A stretch of 64,000 bases of DNA. Origin: Sphaerulina vaccinii (taxonomy: Eukaryota > Ascomycota > Dothideomycetes > Mycosphaerellales > Mycosphaerellaceae). Under the pieces are notes generated by a model. It searched no databases. It was given only the letters and a program-made list of their open reading frames with translations, and was not told where the DNA came from. How positions within the stretch are numbered: the first letter of the stretch is position 1; every line of letters begins with the position of its first letter. A program made the translations under genes and the position numbers. The stretch covers positions 62,001 through 126,000 of the forward strand of contig JAKUDP010000001.1 of assembly GCA_022570795.1 (NCBI GenBank), written 5' to 3'. Positions 49,240 through 62,300 of this stretch are shown piece by piece.

Positions 49240-49505
49240 TCGGTGCTCTGTCATCTCATTTTCCCTCATGGATGGGTTTCTTCGAGCCGCCGTTGTTCTT
49301 CTCTTCTGCCTCCTTTCTCCGCAAGGAGTCGCTGAGTTCGTCCAGGTGATTGAGCCAGTTGTCGACTATCTTTTTGTTTGGATCTGAGGTTTCGCTCTTG
49401 TTGTCCTTCGAGAAGATCAGCTACTGACGATGGTCGATGACCTGGTTGGACTGACTTGCCTTACCGCTGCCAGGCTGTTTGGAACTGTTGTTCTTGGAGG
49501 AGCTC
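49240..49505 (-). other. Tentative small gene in two pieces
   Basis: On the minus strand MSSSKNNSSKQPGSGKASQS (from 49505) runs to a TAG at 49421-49423. The same frame then continues with LIFSKDNKSETSDPNKKIVD, DNWLNHLDELSDSLRRKEAE and a Lys/Gly-rich end to a TGA near 49240. A GC-AG intron (AAG|GCAAGT...GTAG, 39 bp) could remove the TAG and join the pieces in frame, but it would be very short. Composition is protein-like; no family recognised. Confidence 0.28.
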
Positions 49506-52019
49506 ATTTGCGATCGATAGCACCGACGGTCTTCAGCGTGCTTCGAGGTTCTTGGTTGTTCGTTCACAGAATGATGGTACTTTTGCATCAATGAGGTCTG
49601 TGTACTAAACGTCAAGTTCGTCAATGTGATTGAACTGCAAAAGCTACGGACTTGCGAGATGCAGTGGCTGCTAAGCTTTAATAGTGTGCAGTCTTGTGAT
49701 ACCTGCAACGGGATGCATCGAGGCTCATCATATATCCGGTTTTCCGTTGTATCACACCATGCAGTCGTGCAGACAGGTTGACAGGGTCCAGGCATGGGTG
49801 TCTCCATGTAGCGCCGCAAATTGACACAAATTGGTCGGATATGCTATTACGTAGTTGCTCTCTTAGACGACTGCTCTCAGCATAGACTTATGTAGTATAC
49901 CTCCAGTTGGACTACTGGTGGCCAATGTCATTGTTTTCTGGAGACACAGGTGCATCACATCGTCGACCTTGAATTGGACAGCTCGTGTCCGTGGTAGAGA
50001 TCGTGTCAACGGGTCACATTCTCCGTTTGGTAAACACTGCCCAGGCTATTGCCGCAAAGTTGAGTCAGGGCTGACTTAGTAGATGCGAGACCGACGAGCT
50101 ATCCTCGACGATGATACGAATACGCGTGTTAGGCAAGATCGTGCTCGTGTGTGGGGCGTGTGCGTTCGTTCAGCGGATTCTTGCATGAAGAGCCTCATCG
50201 AGGATCACCGCAAAGGCAGGTGTCTGCGAGGTGCGAGCAGGACTTGCTACTAGTTGACTAGTTGTTCGGATTACCCCACTACTGGCTGATTGGCTTGTGT
50301 ACGAATGCTATTGCCAGAAGCAGTGACTAGGTTACAACTTTAGTGGCCGTGATTATCGAGGCGGTACCTAATGGACAGTCAGTAGACTGGAATGCACGTT
50401 AGTTGATTCACGGTAAGGAACGATGTATGCGGCCAATGCTTCTCAGCTGCTGGTCCTTGCTGTTTGCCGCTAGCACTCATGGCAGACCGCCCGTAGTCCC
50501 GCGCTCAAGGATCGCGGCAGGCTCATCGTTACGATGGGGCTTTCCAGAGATGTATGGTGTATACCAAGGATTGCAGAAGCGCGTAAGAGTTATGGCCCGT
50601 TTCTAGCTCTCGGCACAGCTTGGGATTGCTCGTCGAACGATACTGATGTTTCTAAGGCCCGGAATCTTATGGCGTCCTCACGCCCATACAGCTACATATG
50701 TGCTCATGCTTGCCATCCACTTCGCACACATGTGATGGTTCTCATGTTGTGTGAGATGTTTCAGCTTGGATCCACTGCCTTCATCGGTCCAGCATGCTCG
50801 ACTTATAGATGGTGTATGTCGCTCGTACCAGCAGATCGTTGAAGAGGACTCAGTGCCATGATCCTCAATTGAGGCCTTCCACTGAGCAAAGAGGCGGGCA
50901 ATTCCCTGTCATGCAGTCTGCTGATAGGCCTGTATTTCCGCGTGACTTTCCTGAATATCTGACTCGTTTGGAAACCCCCCATTCCATCTCATTGGGTCGT
51001 TCAGTCATCATGTTTCGGCCAGTGGCGCGGCGATGGAAGTTCAACCGGATCGCGGAGGTGGCGCAATCCGTAGAGCTAGAGCTAGAAGCTGTGTTGTACC
51101 TGTTACAGAGCAGGACAAACGACTCAGACTTCACCTCATATGCTGGGCAGACCGCGCAGCAAATCCAACTTCAGCGCGAGAATTCTTGTGGTTCCAGACT
51201 TCAGGAAGCCTGTGTGCCAGACACGCTCCTTGAGTCGCTACTCAGGCTTCTGTTGGTGCTCTTCGTTCGATCTGCTCGTTTAGTTTGCTGGTGTTCCTTT
51301 AGCATGATACCTCTACCGAAAATCCGAATGCCCGAACAGATCGTGAGAAGTCTCGACTAGAGAGGCAATGACGCCCGCGCTGTGAGGTGCCTCTCTCGGT
51401 TCGCAGCTCAGTGTCCGGGACAGCCAGTTGCTTGCTTGTTGCAGCTTGGCGGTTTCTGGAGACGTGGTTCCATTCACCGGGCGTCGCGGTATGAAAGAAA
51501 ACACGAAAGTCCATTCAAGGGCATTGGCGATCCTTGCGATGGCTCAGCTTGCCATCTGTGATGATATCGCTTGGTCTCCTGGTTGTGGAGAGCGCTTGAC
51601 GTCTATCGACGCGGCTTCTTGACAGCAGCGAAGATGGTACTGTATCGCATGTGCTCTGAGGCTCAGCAGCTCGCCTCGCATCACTCGCATTGCCCTTGAA
51701 GTCTTGCCCGGCCGCCTAGCGAGAAGCACCTCCTCACGCGCATTAGTGTAGTTGTGGTGATTATTTTGTCGTTGATGTCGTCTTCAGCAATTGAGAAAGC
51801 GCGTCTTGAGGAGCTGCTCCAGCATACCATAACGCGTGCGGAGACGAAAATGTCGAAATGTGACCAATGCGTTCCCTTTCAATGACGAAATTGCTTACCT
51901 ACTCAAGCTGCAAGCATCCGCTTTCACATGCATTTCTCCGGTCTTATCGCAGAACAAATCGAGGGCATTACATCTTCATTGCTCGTCCATCGCACTCTCC
52001 CTCTCCAAAGCAGGACATC

Positions 52020-52844
52020 ATGGCAGGAGAGCAATTTCCAGCAGTCGAGGGCGGCGGCTCTTTGATTCTTGCGTGGCAAGTGCGCAACAAGAAAGTCCTA
52101 GTCGTGGGCGGCGGCGAGGTATGTGGCATGCGCGAACACACATGCACTTCCCTTGACGCATACATTCTGATGTTAACAATCTAGGTAGCAGCTGGTCGCA
52201 TCCTGAACCTCCTCAATGCCGACGCGAAAGTCATACTAGTAGCACCTCGCGATGGTCTCAACCCAGAAGTCGCATATCGTGTAGCGCAGAAGCAAGTCGA
52301 ATATATTCCTCGAGTGTTCCAACCATGGGACTTGGACGATCCCGAAATCACAATGGTTCTTACTGCGATCGATGATCCAGAGGCCAGTAGTCGATTATGG
52401 AAATTGTGCAAGAAGAAGGGAATACCTGCAAACATCGCAGACGTACCACCAGAGTGCGATTTCTACTTTGGATCTGTACATCGAGATGGGCCACTGCAAA
52501 TTATGGTGAGCACGAATGGCAACGGACCCAAGATGGCGAACATTGTGAGGAGACGGATAGCAGGTAATCTGCCGCCGAACATGGGTGATGCGATCAAGAA
52601 GGTTGGGAAACTACGGAGAAAGCTGAGGGCGATGGTGCCCGAGACCGAAGCTGGCCCAAAGAGAATGGGCTGGATGTCCAAGGTCTGCGTGCAGTGGAGT
52701 CTGGAAGACTTATGCGAGATGACTGAGGAGGACATGGAGAAGCTGCTGCAATCGTATGCGCCTGATCAAGTTCCCAGCTTCACAGACGTACGAGGGCCGC
52801 CGTGGGAGTTCGATGGTAGTTTTGGCTGGGCGTGCGTGGTGTGA
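52020..52844 (+). CDS. met8: Siroheme synthase Met8 (precorrin-2 dehydrogenase / ferrochelatase)
   Basis: Converts precorrin-2 to sirohydrochlorin and inserts iron, giving siroheme for sulfite and nitrite reductases. Two exons (52020-52118, 52185-52844; 66-bp intron GTATGT...TCTAG) give 252 residues, the usual Met8 size. The NAD-binding Rossmann motif VLVVGGGEVAAGRI spans the junction and is restored by splicing. The strand region ITMVLTAIDDP and ANIADVPPECDFYFGS contain the acidic residues where yeast Met8 has its catalytic Asp. A C-terminal helical bundle (MGDAIKKVGKLRRKLRAMVP, WSLEDLCEM) follows. Only the small bifunctional enzyme is encoded, with no fused CysG-type methyltransferase. Confidence 0.93.
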
Positions 52845-53472
52845 GCGTGGGATCTGTTTTGGCATGTACGATGAGGTAGGCATCGAAGTTTCAGTTCAAA
52901 TGTACGTTGTTCGAGCGTAGCTTAGGGTTGCCCGAAACTACTGGGACGACGACAACATGTTCATAGTTGTATCGACTATGACCATACTCTCCGCAGCCTG
53001 TTCAGACTACACTTTGATAATGTTCGAGAAGTTACACGATGATCCGTTGGATTCTACGTCTTGTAGCTCGAACATCGAATTAACGACATTTCGAAAATGG
53101 GCCATATTTGCAAAAGTGACCACTCACCTGAATTCACTTGTACCCATCTTTTGGAACATAATTGTGCTAGTCCTAGTGCCTATCGCGGAAGCGAGTACTA
53201 CGCAGTCTAGCCGTACGTGGTATATCATATGCTCGTGCTACACATTCTGACTATGTTATACTCGCATGTTCGTTCACTTCACTAATCACTTATCGGCCCC
53301 ACATTAGATGGTATCCACGTGGCACGGACGCGGCTTGTGACAGCCACCCACAACCACCTCTTTGACCTCTCTCTTCCTGATTTGTACCCAGCACCGTAAC
53401 AACCAACTTCTGCGCTGGCGCAGCATGGATGGCATTTCTGAAGAACAGGAAGCCGCCATATAAGAATTCAGC
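52845..53472. other. Intergenic between met8 and vac1
   Basis: met8 3' flank and vac1 promoter. The + strand frame at 52957-53250 has no support. No repeats or regulatory motifs are claimed. Confidence 0.35.
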
Positions 53473-55667
53473 ATGGCCTCGCGCAGAAGTCTAGGCGGTG
53501 GTCGAGTCCTAGGCAGCGGCAAGAACCTCGCACCACCGACGCCATCAGCATCGCCTGCGCCCAAACCAGTCCCAGCAGTCCAGAGACCGCCTCTGCTCTC
53601 GCCCTCCGACAGTTCTGTTTCGTTGAGCTCTCACGCCTCGAGTACGCCGATTACGACCGACACGGAGGATCTCACCTCGCGCATAGCTCTTGATAGCGAT
53701 GGAGTCGCTCATGCGGCAGCGGCGGCCACAAACCGCATGGTCTGCCCGATCTGCAATGAAGAGATGGTATGATCTGCGAGCGTGCTAGAGATATACGGAC
53801 AACAAGGCACTGACCGCACTAGGTCACTCTTCTACAGCTGAACAGGTAGGTACGCACAGTCTTGATGTCTGCCTACTCGTGGACAGGACGCACCTGACAG
53901 TGGTACAGGCATATCGACGACAATCACGCCAATCTCGAACGAATCGAACAGCAGGAAGCTCAGGACTGGTTCAAGCAGCAGATGACAAAGGCAAAGAAGT
54001 TCCAGCCCCTTGCCTTGATCAACCAGAAGTTGCGAGGTCTCGAGGTGTTCGAGTCCAACAATGAGATCGCCGCGCCCTCCATCGCCCCACGAATCGTATC
54101 TGAAGGCCGCGAAGCATCGCCAGCTCCGGTGGCAAAGGTAGCAGAGGCTCCTGATCCAGACGAGGTTGTAACCCGAACGCACTGGCAACGTCCGCGAGGC
54201 AACGATGCCTGCTCAGACCCCATGTGCGGGAAGCGACTTGGACCTGCAAACGGCCAGATCAACTGTAGACATTGTGGTAAGCTCTTCTGCGATGAGCATA
54301 CTATGTACCAGATGAAACTGTCGCGATCGGCACAACATGAGCCAGTGCGTGGTCTGTGGTGTCGAGTCTGTGAGACCTGCTACAAGAGTCGACCGGGGTA
54401 CAACGACCACCATGGATTAGAACGAAATCACATCGACTTCTTCAACAAAGCTCGCCGGAAAAACGTAGACAAACAGTACCTGGAGACGAGCCGACTGGAG
54501 ACCAGGCTTACAAGACTAACCCAGCTACTTGCTGATCCGCCTCCAGTGGAGCAGCCGAGCGCAGGCACTTACCTGTGGTCATCTCTTGCTGGCAGCAAGC
54601 CCCAAATACGTGCGCTTGAGCAATCTGTTGTGCCGTGGGAAGATGATACCACGGTTTCGGAATGTCCCTTCTGTCACCAGCCATTTACACAATACAGCTT
54701 TCGAAGACATCACTGCCGCATCTGTGGGCGTGTTGTTTGCGGTGATCCCACGACCGCTTGTTCATCTGAGGTTGGTCTTGAAGTGGCCACAAGTGAGTTC
54801 TTCCTTTCCATTCCAGTACTGTGCTGATGTCAGACAGCCGCTAATGCCGTATCAGAGAAGCCTGGCGCTGAAAAGGTGCCGGTCGATGTGCGCATGTGCA
54901 GAGACTGTCAGCGAACCATATTCAGCAAGGCAGACTTTGCGCGAGAGCTGCATGCGCCGACTCCAGATCAGCGAGCCTACAACAATCTCATCCAATTCGA
55001 GCAGGGCATACGTCTGCTGCTGCCGAAGTTCCAGCGACTGTTAGGACCACTACAGGATCCCGAGCACCCACCGTCTCCCGCGCAGCTTGCAGAAGCATCG
55101 AAAGTACGGAAGAGACTCACCGAAGCATTCACGCAGTACGATGTCGCTGCTCGACGCATCCGAGACATGCCCACCGAGAGTCCCACCCAGGAGAGACTAC
55201 AGAAGGCCATATACATGCAAGCATCGACGTTCTTGCATATTCACATGCTTCCACTCAAGTCACTGCCTAAGATCATGAAACATGCTACACCAAACGGACT
55301 GCGACAGCCACCTTCAGGCTCTAGCAGTCGACCACAGTCCGCTTTAGCGGCCATCAAATACGACTCGATCGCCAATGGCAACGGACATCGACCTGGAAGT
55401 AGTCGCACAAGCAGTATGAGCTCTATTGCCGTCACAGCTCTGGAGGCAGAGGAGAAAGAATTGAAGGAACGCCTCATCATATTGGAAGAACAGAAGTTCA
55501 TGGTGTCCGAGATGATCGCGGATGCCAACAAGCGGAGGAAGTTCGATGAAGTGTCCGCGCTGTCCTCGAATGTCGAAGAGATCTCCAAAGAGATCGATCA
55601 ATTGCAAACACAGATCCAGGGCATGGATTTTGCTGGTGCATATGCTGCGGATCAAGCTATCAAGTGA
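53473..55667 (+). CDS. vac1: FYVE-domain endosomal tether Vac1/Pep7 (rabenosyn-5 like)
   Basis: Binds PI3P and Rab5/Vps21 and helps dock Golgi-derived vesicles at the late endosome/vacuole route. Four exons (53473-53766, a 23-nt micro-exon 53823-53845, 53909-54792, 54856-55667) give 670 residues. Order: Ser/Pro-rich head; a C2H2 finger (MVCPICNEEMVTLLQLNRHI, completed by DDNH) assembled across the micro-exon; a first zinc domain of FYVE type (about 180-245, CSDPMC...CRHCGKLFC); a canonical FYVE with RRHHCRICG (about 335-410); and a C-terminal Rab-binding helix (EEKELKERLIILEEQKFMVS). Skipping the 23-nt exon would break the frame and the finger. Domain order matches yeast Pep7 and human rabenosyn-5. 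Confidence 0.92.
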
Positions 55668-56341
55668 AGCGCGGACAAGTTCAGCAACACAACACAAACA
55701 CAAGTTGGAGTTCAAGCGACGAGCGTCATTGGATTCGAGCAGGTTCGAGCGGAGACCACTGACTGAACGGCACAAGGGAGCCTATAGCCTATAGCCAGGA
55801 GCATCAGCCTGATACTGCTACCCAATCGTTGCGATGGCGCAGATCCTCACACGGTTGTTGGCTGGCCGAGGCAAATGGATGGCTGGCCGTACTCGTTCGA
55901 GATGCGGCAAGCATCACTATGTGCCATATAGCGGAGGAGCAGGGACAAGTTGGCCGCTCAAGAGAGTGCGAGTGTGTCAGAGCTTTGTTCAGATCAGTAG
56001 CTCGAGGCACGAGCCCAGGAGTGACCAAGGACAGCAGCACGAGTCGGGACAGATAAACAGAGTACGAGACTGATGGAAGTAAGGATACATATATCAATCT
56101 CAGCTCTGGGCAGACTGCCAAGCTGAAGAACAGTTGCACTGGATACCGAGGGAGCATAGAAGAAGAGAAACTCTACAAAAAGCTGTCCGAAGCATGGGCG
56201 TATAATACAAGCCTACCTATTTATCTCTTCCTTTCCTGTTACAGCCATTACTGAGGCTCGGGTATCATGCAATGCAGAAAGACGAACTCCTCCCCAAAGC
56301 GCCGCACACTATAGTTACAAAGCCTCTCCAAAAGCACATCC
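55668..56341. other. Convergent 3' flanks of vac1 and tfc3
   Basis: About 670 bp without a supportable gene. Frames in this stretch are short and of unlikely composition. Confidence 0.35.
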
Positions 56342-59300
56342 CTATCCCACCTCAACAAACCCACCCATAAGCGGCGGCTCCCACCTAATCATCTCAGGCA
56401 AAAAAGCACAAAACCACCACTCACTAGCATTCCAACCACCATTCCACCTCCCATCGATCTCACCACCCTCACCACATCTCACAGCAAGTCCGACTTTCTC
56501 CATCCAATCCAGAATCATCTCAATCTCCCACTGCCACAACTTATGGTTATGAGCAAGTTGCATCGTCAAGGATCGAATACCTGTTCGGAAGACGAGGAGG
56601 TGTAAAATAGATCTCAAAGACATGTCCCAGATATCATCGATGAGGTTGCCGTGGATGTCGACCCAGAAGGGAATGCGAGGTCCGGGTTCACCTTCGATTG
56701 TGGCTGGGACTGTTGGGATTGGTACTGAGGTGTTGAGTTCGTGATCAGCCTTGTAGTTTTCAGTCTTGATATAGACGAGATCGTACTTCAGCTGGCTGGG
56801 ATCGGCTTTCTTGGTCTGGTAGCTGTTACCAGAGTAGCCCCATGGCGATAGTCTGGGCAGAGGAGCATCGAACTCCCACTTGGTTTCAGGAAATACTGGC
56901 TTTATCTTCAACATGCCATTTGCAACCAGATTCGTCAGGACCGTGTAGTCTTGGTCGGAAGTAACTGGAGTAAGCAGTAACTCATCGGCCTGCTTGAAAT
57001 ACTCGTTGATGTTGGTCCATGATTGAGCGAGTGCACATAAGTAACGGTGTTCGTCAATCTCCCTTGTAGCTGGCCATCTCCGGAACTGGACTAGGACCTC
57101 GTGGTGGATCTGGAAGTTACGCCCTGGCAATTGCCGACCTCTCTTATCTTGTATGAACATCTTGGCCTCGACCATGTCTGTCGCGACTTTCTTGAGTACT
57201 TTGTTGCCAAGAACACTGATCTTCTTAGCTGCGAGCTCGGGAATATACTTGTTCTGCTTGGTCATGGCGACTGCGCGGACCCATGATTTGGCAAGTAGTA
57301 GCTCGTTGTTCATGAGCTCAGAGGGCTTTGTTTCGTCTGGAAAGACATCTCCGAGTGTCACACGCTGTGCTATAGTCCTCCGGCTCTGATCGGTGATTGT
57401 CGTGAAGAAGTCGTCCTTGTTCAGCTCCCAGACTGGTTCTCGCGTGTGGACATTGAACTTTGTGTGAAGCAACTCCTTAGAGGCAGGGAGGTCTGGGATA
57501 TCCGGCTGCTCGTCAACTGTCTCAGACATCTTCTTCGTCTCTGGGATATTTGCCTGCACCCAGTCATACAGTGCCGGCCAGTCTGTCTTGTGCGATTCCT
57601 GCAAGTTGACGACCGGCAACTCGTCCTTCTCGTATGCTTCCAGAAAGGGTTGCCGTATAGCATCTCGAATACGGTCCACATCACCTCGCCGGCTGCGCTT
57701 GAAGTGTTCCCAGCGGCGGCGTAAGAAGTCGCCTTCGTATAGGTAGCTCAAAGCATGCGCAATCAAGCTCCAGTTCATCTTGTCCTGGCTGAGTCCACCG
57801 GCAATGGCACTGATTAAGGCGATGGCGACGACAAGACGATCAGCATCCTTGAAGCCCGAAAGAGCATTTCGATTTCTGGTCGTGAAAGCTTTCTTGATTC
57901 CCCGAGGCCCAGGTCCCTTCAACTTGGGCAATCTACCACTGGCACGATCGTCCACAAATTCCTGGGCTGCCGCAGGTACAAAGTCATCGTCCGACTCGTC
58001 TATGGCTTCATCGTCGACTGCTTGATTTGTCTTCCGCGATGTGTACTTTCGTCTCTTCGGAGGTGGAATGTCAAAGTCACTTATGGCGTCGGAATCTGGT
58101 GTATCTGCTGCTTCCACGACGAGAGCCTTGAGAGTCGCGGCCTCCTTTGCTTTCTTTGCAGAAGCCGGGTTGGGTGGGACTGATACGATCGCTTTCAACT
58201 TCTCCTTCGGAATATTGAACTTGAGAATCTTCCGTGGGTGGCGCCGTGTAACCACGATTCTTGACCATAGCAGAGTACCGGAATCTGCAAGAGTTCTCCG
58301 TACGTCCCGGGAGTTGAGCTACGATCTCCTTCCAGCTGAGCCCATCGATCTCTTTGAGTCTGATCATCGTCACGTCCTCTTCGATCGCCCAGCTAGAGCC
58401 TTTCTGCACACCAGCAGCTTCTTCGTCGTCCTCCCTCGCTTCCTCGGCAGCTGCCGATTTTCCATATCGCTTGATTCGAGCAGCGTCCCGAGCAGCTTTC
58501 CGCGCATCAGCTGCCTGGTATTCCTCTACTGACATGGGCCCAATGTCACCTCGCATATACATCACTTGCTGTGTAACGCCATTTCCACTTGTACCGAATG
58601 TACCATTGGTGGGCAGGAAAGTCTGCGCGGGGGAAAAGAGATGGGCCAAAGTCGCCGCGTGGAGGCGCTTCTCGTGATCATACCACCTCTTTGTTACGAC
58701 GTTTTTTGGATCATGTGTCCGCCGATGCTGATTGAGATTATCACTGCGAGAGAACCACCTGTCGCAGTCGGGGCACTTGAAGGGCTTTTCGCGGACAATG
58801 GCAGGGCCACGAGTAGACCCAAGAGGCTTACGCGCAGGTCTTACAGGCTGAGCTGGAGGCACATAATGTTCAAAGTGCGTCCCGTTCATGACAGGTGTTG
58901 CTGATTCTGGTTCGCGCGGTGCAATAGCAATACCGTCATGGTCGTTGGGCGTCGGAAGTTGTGTGCCACCCAATAGCGGTACCAGTGGAAGAAGCTCTCC
59001 CGTTTCTGGGTCACGCTTTCGTCGCCTGGGCTTCCCATTTTCGTTTAGAATCACTCCTTCACGCACAACTCCACTGGCCATCTCGACATCCACGGAAGCT
59101 GGACCAGCACTCTGGCGAGCCTGCGATTCCTGTTTCTTCTGTGGCTGGTAGTTTGCCAGCGGTGCCAGTGGAAGAAGCTCTCCCGTTTCTGGATCACGCT
59201 GTCGTCGCCTGGGCTTCCCATATGCATTTAGATATTCCACTCCTTCCGGCACGACTTCACTAGCCTTATGGCTCCGATCTCTCAGAGGGCCGGCCCCGGG

Positions 59301-62300
59301 AAGCTCGCCAGTCTCTCGGTCGCGTGTTCGACGCCTACGCTTCTGCGGCTGCGGCTGCTCGTCGAATTCAGAATCCGCGTCGTCCATCTGCAGCTGCGGC
59401 TGCACGTCGAATTCAGAATCCGCGTCGTCCAATATCTCTGCTTCCTCGACTTCAAGATCAGCAGCGATGAGTTCTTCTTCTCTTGCAATAGCCATTCGCT
59501 CTTTGCGTTGCATTTCTGTCCGCTTTTGCCATGATCTCTCTTTCATTTCTTTGTTCATCTCCTGCATGTGTTCACGTAGTGCTTGGGCATTCGCGAAACC
59601 CTTCTTCTGGGCATCTTCGTCAGCCCTCGCCGCAGCCATGGCAGTTTGCTTGACAATCAAGGCTGGATCTTCAGGGTAGTCCTCAGGACGTGGCTCTGAG
59701 ACGTCGCCATTCTTGGTCTTTCTGCGCCTCTTATTGGAAGCTGACTCTCGATACTCTTCATCGATGTCGACTCCAGGAGGAAGATAGGACGCTGGATAGG
59801 TCTTCATCATGTGCTTTTTGAGCTTAGTGACAGCTTCGTCATCGGGGCTGATCGAGGGGTCCGCCAGTATGTTCTTCGTGATGATGTTGCTGCGTTTCGA
59901 CTTGAACTTGAACTGGAATCGCCTCAACTTCTTCTCTACCATGAGCTGCTCGACAGTACGCTCGACGGTATGCCTATCAGGCAGGGTGCCATACAACTTC
60001 TTCCACGTTGTCGAGAGGACATACCACATCTCCTGGTTGCCGGGAAACACACCGCCGCACTGTTGTAGAGCAGACAGGATGACATCGCGGCGCTTGCTTT
60101 CAGTGCTAGCTCCACGCTTCACTCCACCTGTCTTCTTCTGCGTTGACTTTGGCTTGAGAGCTCCAGAGACTGTAAGTTCGGTCATGGGAGTGGCAGTTTG
60201 TTCCGTAGTGTCGATATCCATCTCGTCTTCGCCGCCATATGTGCCGTCTTGCAGATCATCATGCTCCTGGAGGAGGTCGAGGGCAATATCCTGGTCCATC
60301 AGTGTCTCGTCCACGTCCTCATCATCGTCGATCTCAGGCACTGCAGTCGACTCGACCTGCTTTTGCGATCTCTCCTGACTATGCGCGTTCGGCGTCTCAT
60401 AAGGCCTAACTATCATCAGAGGAGTCGCTTTGGGTGCAGCAGTTACTTTCGGTGCAGGAGTAGATGCTTTTGGGGCAGGCGTACTCATATATGGTCGTGC
60501 AATGTTGAGCGCCGAAGGCTGTGATCGTGAAGATGAGCCGAACAGCATCTGTGCTGCTTGAGTGCGAGGGACGACCCGCGAAGACGTCTGACCTGGAGTC
60601 GTTGGCTGACTACTACCAATGGACGTGTGTTGTGACAAAGGCGCCAATCGGCCTGGCGCACCAGGGCCACGCCAGGCTTGGGTAGAGTGTCCTTCAGGCG
60701 GCTTGCCTCGTCTCCAGCGGCCCCCTCCGGCGTGGTAGAAGATCTCATCTGGGTGTGAATCAACATATGCAGTCGAGAAGTATTCGTTGCTGGTCGCAGA
60801 CTTGTTGATCACTCGAGGTGTAGCTTGCGGTGGTTGCGCTGTCACTGCCTGATCCATGGCTTGCTGTAGGCTGAGTGATTGCGAAGCACTAGCAGTGTTC
60901 GCACTTGCAGTACGACCAGCAGCAGCGGCAACAAGTTGGGGTGTTGCCCAATCCTCGTTATCAGTTCCACTGTCACCGGAAGACTCCTGTGCCACGGCTG
61001 GTTCAGACTTTCTCGTGTTCGAAGGCGTGGAATCACCAACGGCTGGTGCAGACTGTGTCCCGCTGACAGGCGTGAAACCACTGGTCGTCATCGGCGTTCT
61101 TGTTACACTGCCCAAATTCCGTCCCTGCTCAAAAGAACGTCGAAGTTGTCGCTTGGCCTCAGCGATGGAATTCTCATCTGGAATCTCAGTAGGCTTGAGT
61201 TTGTGCTCATTCACCGGAGCGCGTGGTTGAGGCCCATACAATCGTTCAAGCTCGGCGAGAAGCTCCAAATCCCTCTTCGACTTGCGTCCGGGTTTGGCAA
61301 ACAGTCGTTGGTACTGCTGCTGGGGAGTGTCTCTGTCTTCGGTCTTGTACCTGGCAAGATAGTGATAGACGAAGTTATCTGCAGCCATGTTCTTCGCCGA
61401 TGAATCAAGAGTGCTGAACTGAGTACTTGGAACTGCTCGGAAGGACTGTGGATCTGGCGGAGCACTAGGTGCAGATGCGGGAGCGGGTGACTGAACACTA
61501 GTCATTTGTCCAGGAAGTGCTGTGTTCGACAGGAGCCCGTTGGGTTCATCGTGGGAAACTGCAGTACTCACAGTTCCGTTATTCTCTTGCGCAGAAGTCT
61601 GGACCGTGCGCTGCCTCTTACGAACGGGACGTTCACTCTCGGAATCAGAACCCACGATTATAGTAGCAGAGAGCTTGCGGGCAGGACCTGCAGCCTCGCG
61701 ATCAGAGCCAGAGTCCTCAATCACCGCGGCGGATATATTCTGTCGCTTGCTGGCATGTCGCGCTTCCTCGAAGTCAGAGCCAGAGTAATCGACTCGTTCA
61801 TCAGAGATCTGCATGGATCGTCCAGTCATTGAGAAACTCTTCCTACCGAGGGGCTTTGGATGAGCAAAACGTGGACCACTCTCATCTTTATACCACTCGA
61901 CTTCGTGCAGTCGGGGTAGCTTGAACACAGCGATCTTTGCTTTGCGAGGTCTGCCACGTGCGGGAAAGCTCTTAGCCTTCATTTCCTTGGCTCCGGGAGG
62001 GTTGATGTAGAGACCAGGCTTCTGGCGTCCCACTATCTCCTTCTTCAAAACTTCGATCCGAGCTGAGGACAATTGATCGACTGGCACATGATGTGCGGCG
62101 TTCGAGATGTTGACTGCCGGACTCGTCGCACTTACTGCCTCGCCTGCTTCGGTGCGCAGCTTCTTTGCATTGGTATTGTTGTCACTCAGACCAGCTTGAT
62201 CTGCGCTCCTCTTCCGAGTTGCCGTAAGCTCGAGTTTCACGCGGTTTTCCGCAGTCTTCGTAGCAAACTTCTCGAATTCAATGACTTCTTCTTCCGTAAT

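Larger units (their letters stand above)
48292..52019. other. Gene-poor region of 3.7 kb
   Basis: Longest gene-free stretch apart from the repeat arrays. It contains the tandem duplication at 48358-48500 and the tentative small ORF at 49240-49505. Other frames (for example 50809-51360 plus, 183 codons) show no domain, signal or splice pattern. No transposon ORF, terminal repeat or tRNA was recognised. The right end is the met8 promoter. Confidence 0.4.

Noticed and set aside
50809..51360. 183-codon open frame on the + strand
   Set aside because: No domain, signal, splice pattern or sensible composition; consistent with chance in a gene-poor stretch.
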